Source of the DNA: Thermoplasmata archaeon
GTDB lineage: Archaea; Thermoplasmatota; Thermoplasmata; Lutacidiplasmatales; UBA184
Length of the DNA: 5,527 nucleotides
Direction of reading: 5' to 3'
NCBI GenBank assembly: GCA_030042955.1
Contig: JASHYQ010000150.1
Span: 1 to 5,527 of the forward strand
In this document: positions 1-4,634 of the stretch, piece by piece
Numbering within the stretch: the first letter of the stretch is position 1
Layout of the letters: every line of letters begins with the position of its first letter
Translations under genes and position numbers: made by a program
The notes under the pieces: model-generated
The model's database searches: none
Told to the model about the DNA's origin: nothing
What the model saw: the letters and a program-made list of their open reading frames with translations, nothing else

Positions 1-5
1 CGGCC

Positions 6-23
6 CCGGTGGCGCCCCACCGG
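6..23. repeat. Perfect 7-bp inverted repeat (hairpin) at left edge
   Basis: CCGGTGG at 6-12 and CCACCGG at 17-23 are exact reverse complements around a 4-base CGCC loop. It lies about 80 bases before the first gene, so it could end a transcript entering from the left or sit in the leader of the YCII gene. No T-tract follows. In DNA this GC-rich such hairpins also arise by chance. Confidence 0.3.
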
Positions 24-91
24 CGCGCCGTGAGGTTATGCGCCGTGGAAGTTCGCGCCGGCAGGCCGGCCAGGAAAGGGGTCCGGGGGGT

Positions 92-96
92 GGAGG
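92..96 (+). promoter_or_regulatory. Shine-Dalgarno for the first YCII gene
   Basis: GGAGG ends eight bases before the ATG at 105. It is the clearest ribosome-binding site in the window. It decides the start in favour of ATG 105 over the in-frame GTG at 9, whose extra 32 residues are Arg/Pro-rich and unlike the family. Confidence 0.6.
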
Positions 97-104
97 ATCG
101 CAGG

Positions 105-389
105 ATGGGCTACTTTGTCGTGAACTCGTACCATGGTCCTTCCTGGGAGCAGCATCTGCCAATGCGCCAGCAGCGTCTCTGGAGCGAGCACGCTGCCTTC
201 ATGGACGGCCTGCCGTCCGGCTTCATCGTGCTGGGCGGCCCGGTCGGCGGCGGCCACCGGGCGATGCTGATCGTTCGTGCGGCGAGCGAGCAGGAGGTCC
301 GGACCCAGCTCGCTCCGGATCCGTGGGTCCGCTCCGGCCATCGGGTCGAGGTCGTCGAGCCAAGGGAGATCCTGCTCGGGACTCCCTGA
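105..389 (+). CDS. YCII (YciI-like) domain protein
   Basis: Encodes a 94-aa protein that is essentially one YCII domain, a ferredoxin-like alpha/beta fold of small, mostly uncharacterised cytoplasmic proteins. Visible family features are the first strand (YFVVNSYHGPSW, residues 3-14), a helix with His29 (WSEHAAFMDGL), the GGPVGG turn after strand two (44-49), the strand MLIVRAAS (54-61), the DPWV motif at 72-75 and the closing strand VEVVEPREILL. Length matches the usual 90-100 aa. The His and Asp (His29, Asp72) correspond to the conserved pair proposed as an active site in YciI proteins; the substrate is unknown. The start is ATG 105, with GGAGG upstream. The M29-like gene begins 58 bases downstream on the same strand, so co-transcription is possible. 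Family call is firm; function is not known. Confidence 0.85.
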   Translation: MGYFVVNSYHGPSWEQHLPMRQQRLWSEHAAFMDGLPSGFIVLGGPVGGGHRAMLIVRAASEQEVRTQLAPDPWVRSGHRVEVVEPREILLGTP

Positions 390-420
390 GGCGCCGCCGC
401 GGCCTCGACCTCGGCAAGGC

Positions 421-428
421 AAAGTACT
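421..428 (+). promoter_or_regulatory. Possible box A-like promoter element before the M29-like gene
   Basis: AAAGTACT stands out in GC-rich sequence and lies 20-27 bases before the ATG at 448. That is where an archaeal TATA-like box would sit if the transcript were leaderless. No Shine-Dalgarno is visible before this ATG, which fits. It is a single weak match and the archaeal assignment is itself uncertain. Confidence 0.25.
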
Positions 429-447
429 CCTGCGCCTCGCAACGGCG

Positions 448-1551
448 ATGGCCGCTCCGAAGCTCTCCGAGGCCTCCCGTGCCCAGCTCGCCCGCTCCGT
501 CCTCACCAAGAATCTCGCGGTGCGGCCCGGCGAGCGCATCGTCGTGGAGGCCTGGACGCACACCCTACCGTGGGCCGTGGCGTTCGCTCGCGAGGCCCGC
601 CATCTCGGAGCGCTCCCGCTGGTCCCCTTCGAGGACGAGGCCGCGTACTGGGACGCCGTCGACGCCGGCGAGACCAAGCTCCTCGGCAAGGCGGCCGGGC
701 ACGAATGGGCGGCCCTAGAGCGTACGAACGTTTACGTGCACATGTGGGGGCCGGGCGACCGGCTCCGACTGGCCCGGCTCCCGCGGGGCCGGGCCGAGCA
801 GCTGTTCGGGTTCAACGATGCCTGGTACCGGGTCGCCCGCAAGGCCGGGCTCCGGGGGGCGCGCCTCGAGCTCGGTCGTCCGTTCCCCGAACTCGCCCAG
901 GCCTACCGGGCGGACCTCGACGTCTGGACCGATCAGCTCGTCCGGGCGACGCAGGTCGGGCCCGCGGCGCTGGAACGCGCGGCCGCGCCGATCGTCCGCG
1001 CGCTGGAGCGGGGACGCCGGCTGCGGATCCGCGGCGACGACGGCACCGACCTGACGTTGGGTCTCGCCCATCGTCGCGTCTTCCCGATGGTCGGCCGGCC
1101 CCGGGTCGGCGACCCGAAGCGCCCGTTCGACCTGCTGACGAACCTCCCGGCCGGCGCCGTGCGGGTCGCGCTCGACGAGACGGTGGCGGACGGCACCCTC
1201 GTGGCGAACCGGACCTGCTATTACGAGGACGGGATCGCGACGGGGGCGGTGTTCCGGTTCCAGGGTGGCAAGCTGACCGGTCACGACTTCGCCTCCGGGG
1301 GCGAGCGGTTCGACGCCCCCTACAAGACAGGGGGCCAGGGTCGCGATCGCCCCGGGTTCCTCGCTATCGGCCTCAACCCGGCGCTGCACGACACCCCGCA
1401 GGTCGAGGACCTCGAACGGGGGGCGGTGATGGTCTCCGTGGGAGGGAACCGCTTCTGGGGAGGGAAGAACCGCTCTTCGCTGTTCGGCTGGGCGATCAAC
1501 GCCGGCGCATCGATCGAGGTCGACGGGCGGCTCGTCGTTCAGGGGTCCTGA
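448..1551 (+). CDS. M29-like aminopeptidase homologue, metal ligands apparently lost
   Basis: Encodes 367 aa, close to the usual 360-410 aa of the M29 aminopeptidase (AmpS/aminopeptidase T) and M29-like family, whose members are cytoplasmic metal-dependent exopeptidases. NicX-type ring-cleaving dioxygenases share the fold. The N-terminal half shows the typical start (LARSVLTKNLAVRPGERIVV, about residues 14-33). The C-terminal half has the recognisable blocks PAGAVRVAL (234-242), GFLAIGLNP (303-311), GAVMVSVGGN (325-334), GGKNRSSLFGWAI (338-350) and IEVDGRLV (356-363). In typical members as I recall them, these blocks read PTGEV, GEFGIGTNP, GTVHIALGDN and SIHWD, and the Glu, Glu, His, His and Asp bind metal. 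Here those positions are Ala237, Phe304, Met328, Phe346 and Trp348. The frame is intact, so this is probably a divergent or non-catalytic family member and not a broken gene. ATG 448 is chosen because homology begins just after it and the upstream in-frame stretch overlaps the YCII gene. The fold call is fairly firm; the activity is doubtful. Confidence 0.8.
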   Translation: MAAPKLSEASRAQLARSVLTKNLAVRPGERIVVEAWTHTLPWAVAFAREARHLGALPLVPFEDEAAYWDAVDAGETKLLGKAAGHEWAALERTNVYVHMWGPGDRLRLARLPRGRAEQLFGFNDAWYRVARKAGLRGARLELGRPFPELAQAYRADLDVWTDQLVRATQVGPAALERAAAPIVRALERGRRLRIRGDDGTDLTLGLAHRRVFPMVGRPRVGDPKRPFDLLTNLPAGAVRVALDETVADGTLVANRTCYYEDGIATGAVFRFQGGKLTGHDFASGGERFDAPYKTGGQGRDRPGFLAIGLNPALHDTPQVEDLERGAVMVSVGGNRFWGGKNRSSLFGWAINAGASIEVDGRLVVQGS

Positions 1552-1814
1552 GCCCGCACGAGCGGCTGTCGGGCGCCTCGACGCCCGTCTCGGCCGGTGG
1601 ACGAGGGATCGCGGCCCCCACTCCCTCATCGGTCGGCTCGACCGGGAAGGGGAGGCCGCCATGGTCCGTTCGCGATGATCTCGACGGGCGGTAGGCGACC
1701 GCGAACCCCCCAATGAACCGCGCGTCGAGCGAAGTTGACCGAGGGATTATCGGCCGTGTGACGCACTAGCAGCCGAGGGGCCGATGACCGGCGTCCGCCC
1801 TCCCCTCCCGGGCC
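1552..1814. other. 263-base gap between the M29-like and CBS genes
   Basis: No gene is supported here. The reading frames that cross it are Arg/Pro/Gly-rich, without family resemblance. It holds the 1570-1587 hairpin and a second stem-loop at 1621-1654. In the latter, CTCCC (1621-1625) pairs with GGGAG (1650-1654), and CGGTCG (1630-1635) pairs with CGACCG (1639-1644) over a GCT triloop. The promoter of the CBS gene should lie in its right part; GATTAT at 1745-1750 is the only A/T-rich patch and is weak evidence. Confidence 0.5.
1570..1587 (+). terminator. Hairpin after the M29-like gene
   Basis: CGGGCG (1570-1575) pairs perfectly with CGCCCG (1582-1587) around a 6-base loop, beginning 19 bases after the stop codon. 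It may help end the M29-like transcript. There is no T-run after it, so a classical intrinsic terminator is not shown. Confidence 0.3.
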
Positions 1815-2378
1815 ATGATCCCGAGCTTTGTACCTAAGTCGTTGTTTCCGGGGATCCCGGAACCGGCCGAGCCGCACCCAGAACACCCGGTGGCGGAGTA
1901 CGACGAGGTCGGTGCCCTGGTGCGGGACGTGATGACGCACCAGGTCGTGACGGTCGAACCGTCCGACTCCCTTTACCGGGCGGCGGCGCTGCTCGTCCAG
2001 CACGACATCGTGGGGATGCCCGTGGTCGAGGGGGCGCACCAGGTCATCGGGATCTTGACGGAGAAGGACATCGTCCGGGTGCTGCGGGAACGCCTGGGGG
2101 TCGAGATGCCACGGGGGCTCTTCGAGCTCGTCGTGGAGACCTCCGAGGTCGCGCAGGCCGCGCTGCTCCAACGCCTGCGCACTTCCCTCACCGAGCTCCG
2201 GGTCCTCGTCGCCATGACGACGCCGGCGAAGACCACCGCGCCGGAGGTTTCGGCGCTGGACGCTGCCCGGGAGATGCTTCAGCTCGGCGTGCACCAGCTG
2301 CCGGTCGTGGAGCACGAGGACCTCGTCGGGATCGTGAGCCGGGCCGACGTCCTCGGTCCGTATCGTCGGCGAAGCTGA
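1815..2378 (+). CDS. Two-CBS-domain protein
   Basis: Encodes 187 aa with a tandem CBS pair (Bateman module), which usually binds adenosyl nucleotides such as AMP, ATP or SAM and acts as an energy or ligand sensor. CBS1 spans about 36-95: VRDVMTHQVVTVEPSDSL, then a helix, VGMPVVE and VIGILTEKDIVR. CBS2 spans about 129-182: VLVAMTTPAKTTAPEVSAL, then a helix, HQLPVVE and LVGIVSRADVLG. A helical linker of about 30 residues (96-125) joins them. There is no catalytic, channel or DNA-binding domain, so it is a stand-alone regulatory protein whose partner cannot be named. Residues 1-30 form a Pro/Glu-rich, probably disordered tail. ATG 1815 has no Shine-Dalgarno; an in-frame GTG at 1890 would remove the tail without harming CBS1. 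The DUF1697 gene follows 39 bases downstream. Confidence 0.85.
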   Translation: MIPSFVPKSLFPGIPEPAEPHPEHPVAEYDEVGALVRDVMTHQVVTVEPSDSLYRAAALLVQHDIVGMPVVEGAHQVIGILTEKDIVRVLRERLGVEMPRGLFELVVETSEVAQAALLQRLRTSLTELRVLVAMTTPAKTTAPEVSALDAAREMLQLGVHQLPVVEHEDLVGIVSRADVLGPYRRRS

Positions 2379-2417
2379 CGGTGGGTCTGAGCGTCGGGGC
2401 GCGGGGTCGGCGGGGGT

Positions 2418-2969
2418 GTGAGACGGTTGCCACGGTCGGCCCTCCTTCTGCGCGCGGTGAACGTCGGCGGGAACGCGCTGCGCATGGCCACGTTCGCCGA
2501 GACGCTGGCGGATGCGGGCTGCACTTCGGTCCAGACGGTCGGGACCTCGGGAACCGCGGTCGTGGAGACCCCCGCGAACGTGAGGGGCGAAACGCTCGAA
2601 CAGAAGGTCGAGGCCGCGCTCCGGCAGCGTGCCGGTCTCCGCACGGAGGTCTTTGCGCGAGAGCGGGACGAATGGGACGGAGTGGTCCGGTCCAACCCGT
2701 TCCGGCGCGAGGCCCAAGACGACCCCGCGCATCTGCTGGTCGTCTTCCTGAAGACACGCCCGGCGCCGGAGTCCTGGTCACGCCTGGCGGCGGCTGTCGC
2801 GGGACGCGAGCGGACCGCGCCGGGCGGCCGGCACGCCTACCTCGTCTACCCGGACGGGATCGGACGGTCGAAACTGACCGCCGCCCGCATCGACCGCGCC
2901 CTAGGGATACCGGGGACGGGGCGGAACTGGAACACCGTCGTCTCCCTGCACTCCAAGCTCCGCCCATGA
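2418..2969 (+). CDS. DUF1697 family protein
   Basis: Encodes 183 aa, the standard length for DUF1697, a widespread family of unknown function. The hallmarks are in order. ALLLRAVNVGGNALRM (8-23) matches the usual ALLRGINVGG start. A helix (AETLADAGCTSVQTVGTSGT, 27-46) ends where the family usually has the SGN motif, here SGT. RSNPF (91-95) is followed by HLLVVFLKTRP (105-115). The C-terminal signature is LGIPGTGRNWNTV (162-174). It begins at GTG 2418, because the first conserved strand starts only seven residues later; TTG 2427 is the one nearby alternative. G-rich sequence lies just upstream, but no clean Shine-Dalgarno. It follows the CBS gene closely on the same strand and is probably in its transcript. 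The family call is firm; the molecular role is unknown. Confidence 0.85.
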   Translation: MRRLPRSALLLRAVNVGGNALRMATFAETLADAGCTSVQTVGTSGTAVVETPANVRGETLEQKVEAALRQRAGLRTEVFARERDEWDGVVRSNPFRREAQDDPAHLLVVFLKTRPAPESWSRLAAAVAGRERTAPGGRHAYLVYPDGIGRSKLTAARIDRALGIPGTGRNWNTVVSLHSKLRP

Positions 2970-3218
2970 CGACGGCGGGGATCCCTCGCCTCTCGTGACC
3001 CGGAGGCCCGGGTGCCTCCGGAAGATCTCGGGCTCGTCGTTCCAGCCCGCAGCGTCCGTCGTGGCGGGCCCACGGCCGATCGCCGTTCCCGCCCCGGGTC
3101 GAGCGCGGACCGACCTCTCGCGGGGGACGTTGCCCTCAGGCGGGGGAACGCGACCTCTTCCGGTTCGAGGTCATCTTCCATCGGGCCTCCGCTCCGCCCC
3201 CGGCCGGAGGGACACCGC
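2970..3218. other. Convergent intergenic region
   Basis: This 249-base stretch separates the plus-strand DUF1697 gene from the minus-strand hypothetical gene. Beyond the 3000-3021 hairpin I see no gene. Frames crossing it are Arg/Pro/Gly-rich and lack a plausible start. A plus-strand run around 3149-3180 reads protein-like (RDLFRFEVIFHRA), but it has no start codon or family match and was not called. Confidence 0.45.
3000..3021 (+). terminator. Perfect 8-bp hairpin after the DUF1697 gene
   Basis: CCGGAGGC (3000-3007) is the exact reverse complement of GCCTCCGG (3014-3021), with a 6-base loop. It starts 30 bases after the DUF1697 stop, in a convergent gap, a common place for transcription ends. 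No T-run follows on the plus strand; on the minus strand it lies about 200 bases beyond the next gene's stop. It is probably a 3'-end structure for the CBS-DUF1697 transcript. Confidence 0.45.
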
Positions 3219-3620
3219 TCATCCGTTGGGATCCGACCGAAGGAGGACCGCACGAAAGCCGACCGGAACGTCGCCCACCACCACCGGCTCGGATCCCCCG
3301 AAGCTTGCCCGATCGACCGAGAATTCGAGCTGCAAGGCGGACGCGGCCTTGGCGATCCCGTTCCGAAGCTCCTGGGCGAACTGGTTCAAGGCGTGAGGCC
3401 GGCCCGTGACCGGAACCAGCCGCAGCTGCGCCTCGCTCAAGGAGGCGTTGACGTCGACGTGCTGCGAGTAGACATTGATGGAGATCTCAGGTTCGTGGAG
3501 CTGAAAGTTAGAACGGAACAGTTCCGTGCCGAGAGCTACGTCTCGGACGGCCGCGTAGAGCCGGAACCTGAGCTGCTCTCGGGCCTTCAGGACCCGTTCG
3601 ACATCCCGTCGCCCCCACAT
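3219..3620 (-). CDS. Hypothetical protein, 133 aa, unrecognised
   Basis: I do not recognise a family. Reasons to call it real are the balanced composition, unlike the Arg/Pro-rich shadow frames around it, and a clear alternation of predicted elements. These are a basic N-terminal helix (3-30), strands around EISINVYSQHVDVNASL (45-61) and AQLRLVPVTG (64-73), an amphipathic helix HALNQFAQELRNGIAKAASA (76-95), then strands LQLEFSVD (96-103) and EPVVVGDVPVGFRAVLL (111-127). It has no signal peptide, membrane segment, Cys pair or obvious catalytic motif, so it is likely a small soluble alpha/beta protein. ATG 3620 is the only good start; the frame upstream is open to a stop at 3699-3701 but has no start codon. 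A 9-bp inverted repeat begins eight bases before the ATG. The gene lies downstream of the minus-strand YCII gene, across a 127-base gap. Its middle (about 3470-3530) is noticeably less GC-rich than its neighbours. Confidence 0.65.
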   Translation of the reverse strand: MWGRRDVERVLKAREQLRFRLYAAVRDVALGTELFRSNFQLHEPEISINVYSQHVDVNASLSEAQLRLVPVTGRPHALNQFAQELRNGIAKAASALQLEFSVDRASFGGSEPVVVGDVPVGFRAVLLRSDPNG

Positions 3621-3628
3621 CGCCGGTC

Positions 3629-3658
3629 CCGAGCCGTTCCCCTCGTAAGACGGCTCGG
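3629..3658 (-). promoter_or_regulatory. 9-bp inverted repeat before the hypothetical gene
   Basis: On the plus strand, CCGAGCCGT (3629-3637) and ACGGCTCGG (3650-3658) are perfect reverse complements separated by 12 bases. The near arm ends eight bases before the minus-strand ATG at 3620. It could be an operator for a dimeric regulator or a leader hairpin. The loop, read on the minus strand, contains GAGGGG, a Shine-Dalgarno-like string 18 bases from the ATG. The candidate promoter element CGTCTTA overlaps the far arm. Confidence 0.45.
3646..3652 (-). promoter_or_regulatory. Possible promoter element CGTCTTA before the hypothetical gene
   Basis: Read on the minus strand, CGTCTTA ends 26 bases before the ATG at 3620. 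The same seven bases occur 24 bases before the minus-strand YCII start at 4098. Matching spacing ahead of two starts that lack a well-placed Shine-Dalgarno suggests a shared promoter element for leaderless transcripts. It is also part of the inverted repeat, so the two readings compete. Confidence 0.25.
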
Positions 3659-3747
3659 TTCCCGACCGCTCGCCCCAGGTGGGTCCGCTGTCTCTTGTTC
3701 ACCGTCGCGGGCCCGCGGAAGCGCGGCGATCCTGTGGCTTCGTCGCA

Positions 3748-4098
3748 CTAGGCCGCCTCGGCCGAAGACCGTGGGAACTCCGTGCGCGAGAACCGGACCG
3801 CTCCGGCCGGGACCATCCACGGGTAGAACTGGTACTCGAGCATGCCCGCCTGGACCCACGGGTCGGCGGCCGCGTAGGTTTGCAGTTCCTCCGGGCTCCC
3901 GCGAAAGATCCCAACACCCCGGATCGAACGGTCCGGGCCGCCCATCAGCGGGCCGGCGGCGAGAAGGCGACCTTCGTCGTGCAGACGAGCGAGGTGCGCC
4001 AGATGCGCATCCTGCAGCAGGTCCTCCGCCTTAGGGTCGGGTCTGGGGCCATCAGTTCGGCGGACCAGCAGGGCCAAGGTGAACCGGTCGAACTCCAT
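3748..4098 (-). CDS. YCII (YciI-like) domain protein, second copy in window
   Basis: Encodes a 116-aa protein with one YCII domain. Visible features are the first strand FTLALLVRRTD (6-16), the helix DLLQDAHLAHLARLHDEGRL (26-45) with candidate active-site His32 or His35, AAGPLMG (47-53), the strand RGVGIFRGS (60-68), the helix SPEELQTYAAADPW (68-81) with Asp79, and EYQFYPWMVP (88-97) as the closing strand. This order and the AGPL and DPW motifs are typical of the family. The last 16 residues are a family-external tail. It differs widely from the 94-aa YCII protein at 105-389, so the two are not a recent duplication. ATG 4098 starts the domain cleanly; GTG 4149, in the same frame, would add 17 residues rich in Arg and Pro and is less likely. 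Family call is firm; the reaction is unknown. Confidence 0.85.
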   Translation of the reverse strand: MEFDRFTLALLVRRTDGPRPDPKAEDLLQDAHLAHLARLHDEGRLLAAGPLMGGPDRSIRGVGIFRGSPEELQTYAAADPWVQAGMLEYQFYPWMVPAGAVRFSRTEFPRSSAEAA

Positions 4099-4121
4099 AC
4101 CGCAGGGACGAATTCGGGGCC

Positions 4122-4128
4122 TAAGACG
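4122..4128 (-). promoter_or_regulatory. Possible promoter element CGTCTTA before the second YCII gene
   Basis: Read on the minus strand, CGTCTTA ends 24 bases before the ATG at 4098, the same element and nearly the same spacing as before the hypothetical gene. No Shine-Dalgarno is seen between it and the ATG, which would fit a leaderless transcript. Evidence is two occurrences only. Confidence 0.25.
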
Positions 4129-4214
4129 CCTCTGCGGATCTCCTCCCACCGCTCCCGTGGTGCGCCCGGATCGTGGGGTTCCTGACCCGCTCCCCTGCCC
4201 CTGACGGGGCGCGG

Positions 4215-4352
4215 CTGTCCGGAGGGGTTCGCGGTAGGAGAGGTCGATGAGGTCCTGGGCCGTGAGCGTCAGACCGCCTCCTCCCTATGCCGGTGGCCGT
4301 TCCGAGGGTCGAGGATCTCGGGAAGGATCTCGTCGGGCGTTGATCGCAAGCG
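4215..4352 (-). pseudogene. Possible remnant of a minus-strand gene, two frames
   Basis: One minus-strand frame reads RLRSTPDEILPEILDPRNGH and continues to a TGA at 4271-4269. Right after it, shifted by one base, another frame reads LTLTAQDLIDLSYREPLRT. Both have mixed, protein-like composition and G/C-ending codons, unlike the flanking frames. The first frame has no convincing start nearby, and the second has no standard start codon and runs on in frame into the YCII gene. This could be the frameshifted tail of a decayed gene, or chance. No family is recognised. Confidence 0.2.
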
Positions 4353-4593
4353 GGCAGGGCGCCAGGCGGGCACCCAAGGTACGACCCTCTGACGAGCCGG
4401 GTCCGTAGGGGCTCGCTGGAGGATTCCGCCTTGGGACGCGTCTTCTCCCCAGAGACCGGATGGTACGGTTCCCGAGGATGCCGGCCCTTGCGGCCGGAAG
4501 TTACCCCGCGCAACCAAACCATCATGAGGTGGGCCATGCACCGACCTCGGACTCTCTCGGAAGCTCGGCACTCGAGCCGCTCACCCCCGGCGG

Positions 4594-4608
4594 ACCAAAG
4601 TGGGATAG
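4594..4608 (+). promoter_or_regulatory. Possible promoter for the START-like/methyltransferase gene
   Basis: ACCAAAGTGGGATAG sits 27-41 bases before the ATG at 4635 and is the most A-rich patch in the area. Its layout resembles an archaeal BRE followed by a weak TATA-like box, but the match is poor. AGGGA at 4621-4625, nine bases from the ATG, could instead serve as a ribosome-binding site. Confidence 0.2.
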
Positions 4609-4634
4609 CCCGCGCCCCCTAGGGACTGGTCAAC

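Larger units (their letters stand above)
4099..4634. other. Gene-poor divergent region, 536 bases
   Basis: No intact gene is supported between the minus-strand YCII start and the plus-strand fusion gene. Promoters for both should lie at its ends. It contains three short perfect hairpins: GCCCC/GGGGC at 4197-4210, CGAGCC/GGCTCG at 4393-4415 and CCGGCC/GGCCGG at 4481-4497. Its minus strand holds two adjoining coding-like stretches (about 4220-4352), described separately. No tRNA T-loop motif was found on either strand. Confidence 0.5.

Noticed and set aside
570..1694. Plus-strand frame overlapping the M29-like gene
   Set aside because: Almost entirely Arg/Gly/Pro/Ala, out of frame with a recognised family protein; a shadow frame.
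1626..2732. Long minus-strand frame (368 codons) opposite the CBS and DUF1697 genes
   Set aside because: It is Arg/Pro/His-rich, crosses the gap between two well-supported genes on the other strand, and shows no family motif. It is an antisense shadow caused by high GC content.
3149..3230. Plus-strand stretch reading RDLFRFEVIFHRA and then PLIRWDP
   Set aside because: It looks protein-like for about 30 residues, but there is no start codon with homology upstream, the rest of the frame is Arg/Pro-rich, and it runs into the minus-strand gene. Too short to call even a remnant.
3918..3935. Minus-strand GTTCGATCC, resembling a tRNA T-loop
   Set aside because: The flanking T-stem pairs only three of five bases, no other tRNA arms are present, and it lies inside the YCII coding sequence (DRSIRGVG).
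3012..4034. Long plus-strand frame (340 codons) over the two minus-strand genes
   Set aside because: Composition is Arg/Pro/Gly-rich, while the opposite strand encodes a clear YCII domain and a protein-like hypothetical within the same span.
4197..4210. GCCCC/GGGGC hairpin with a 4-base loop upstream of the second YCII gene
   Set aside because: A 5-bp all-G/C stem is expected by chance in DNA of this composition, and nothing about its position supports a function.
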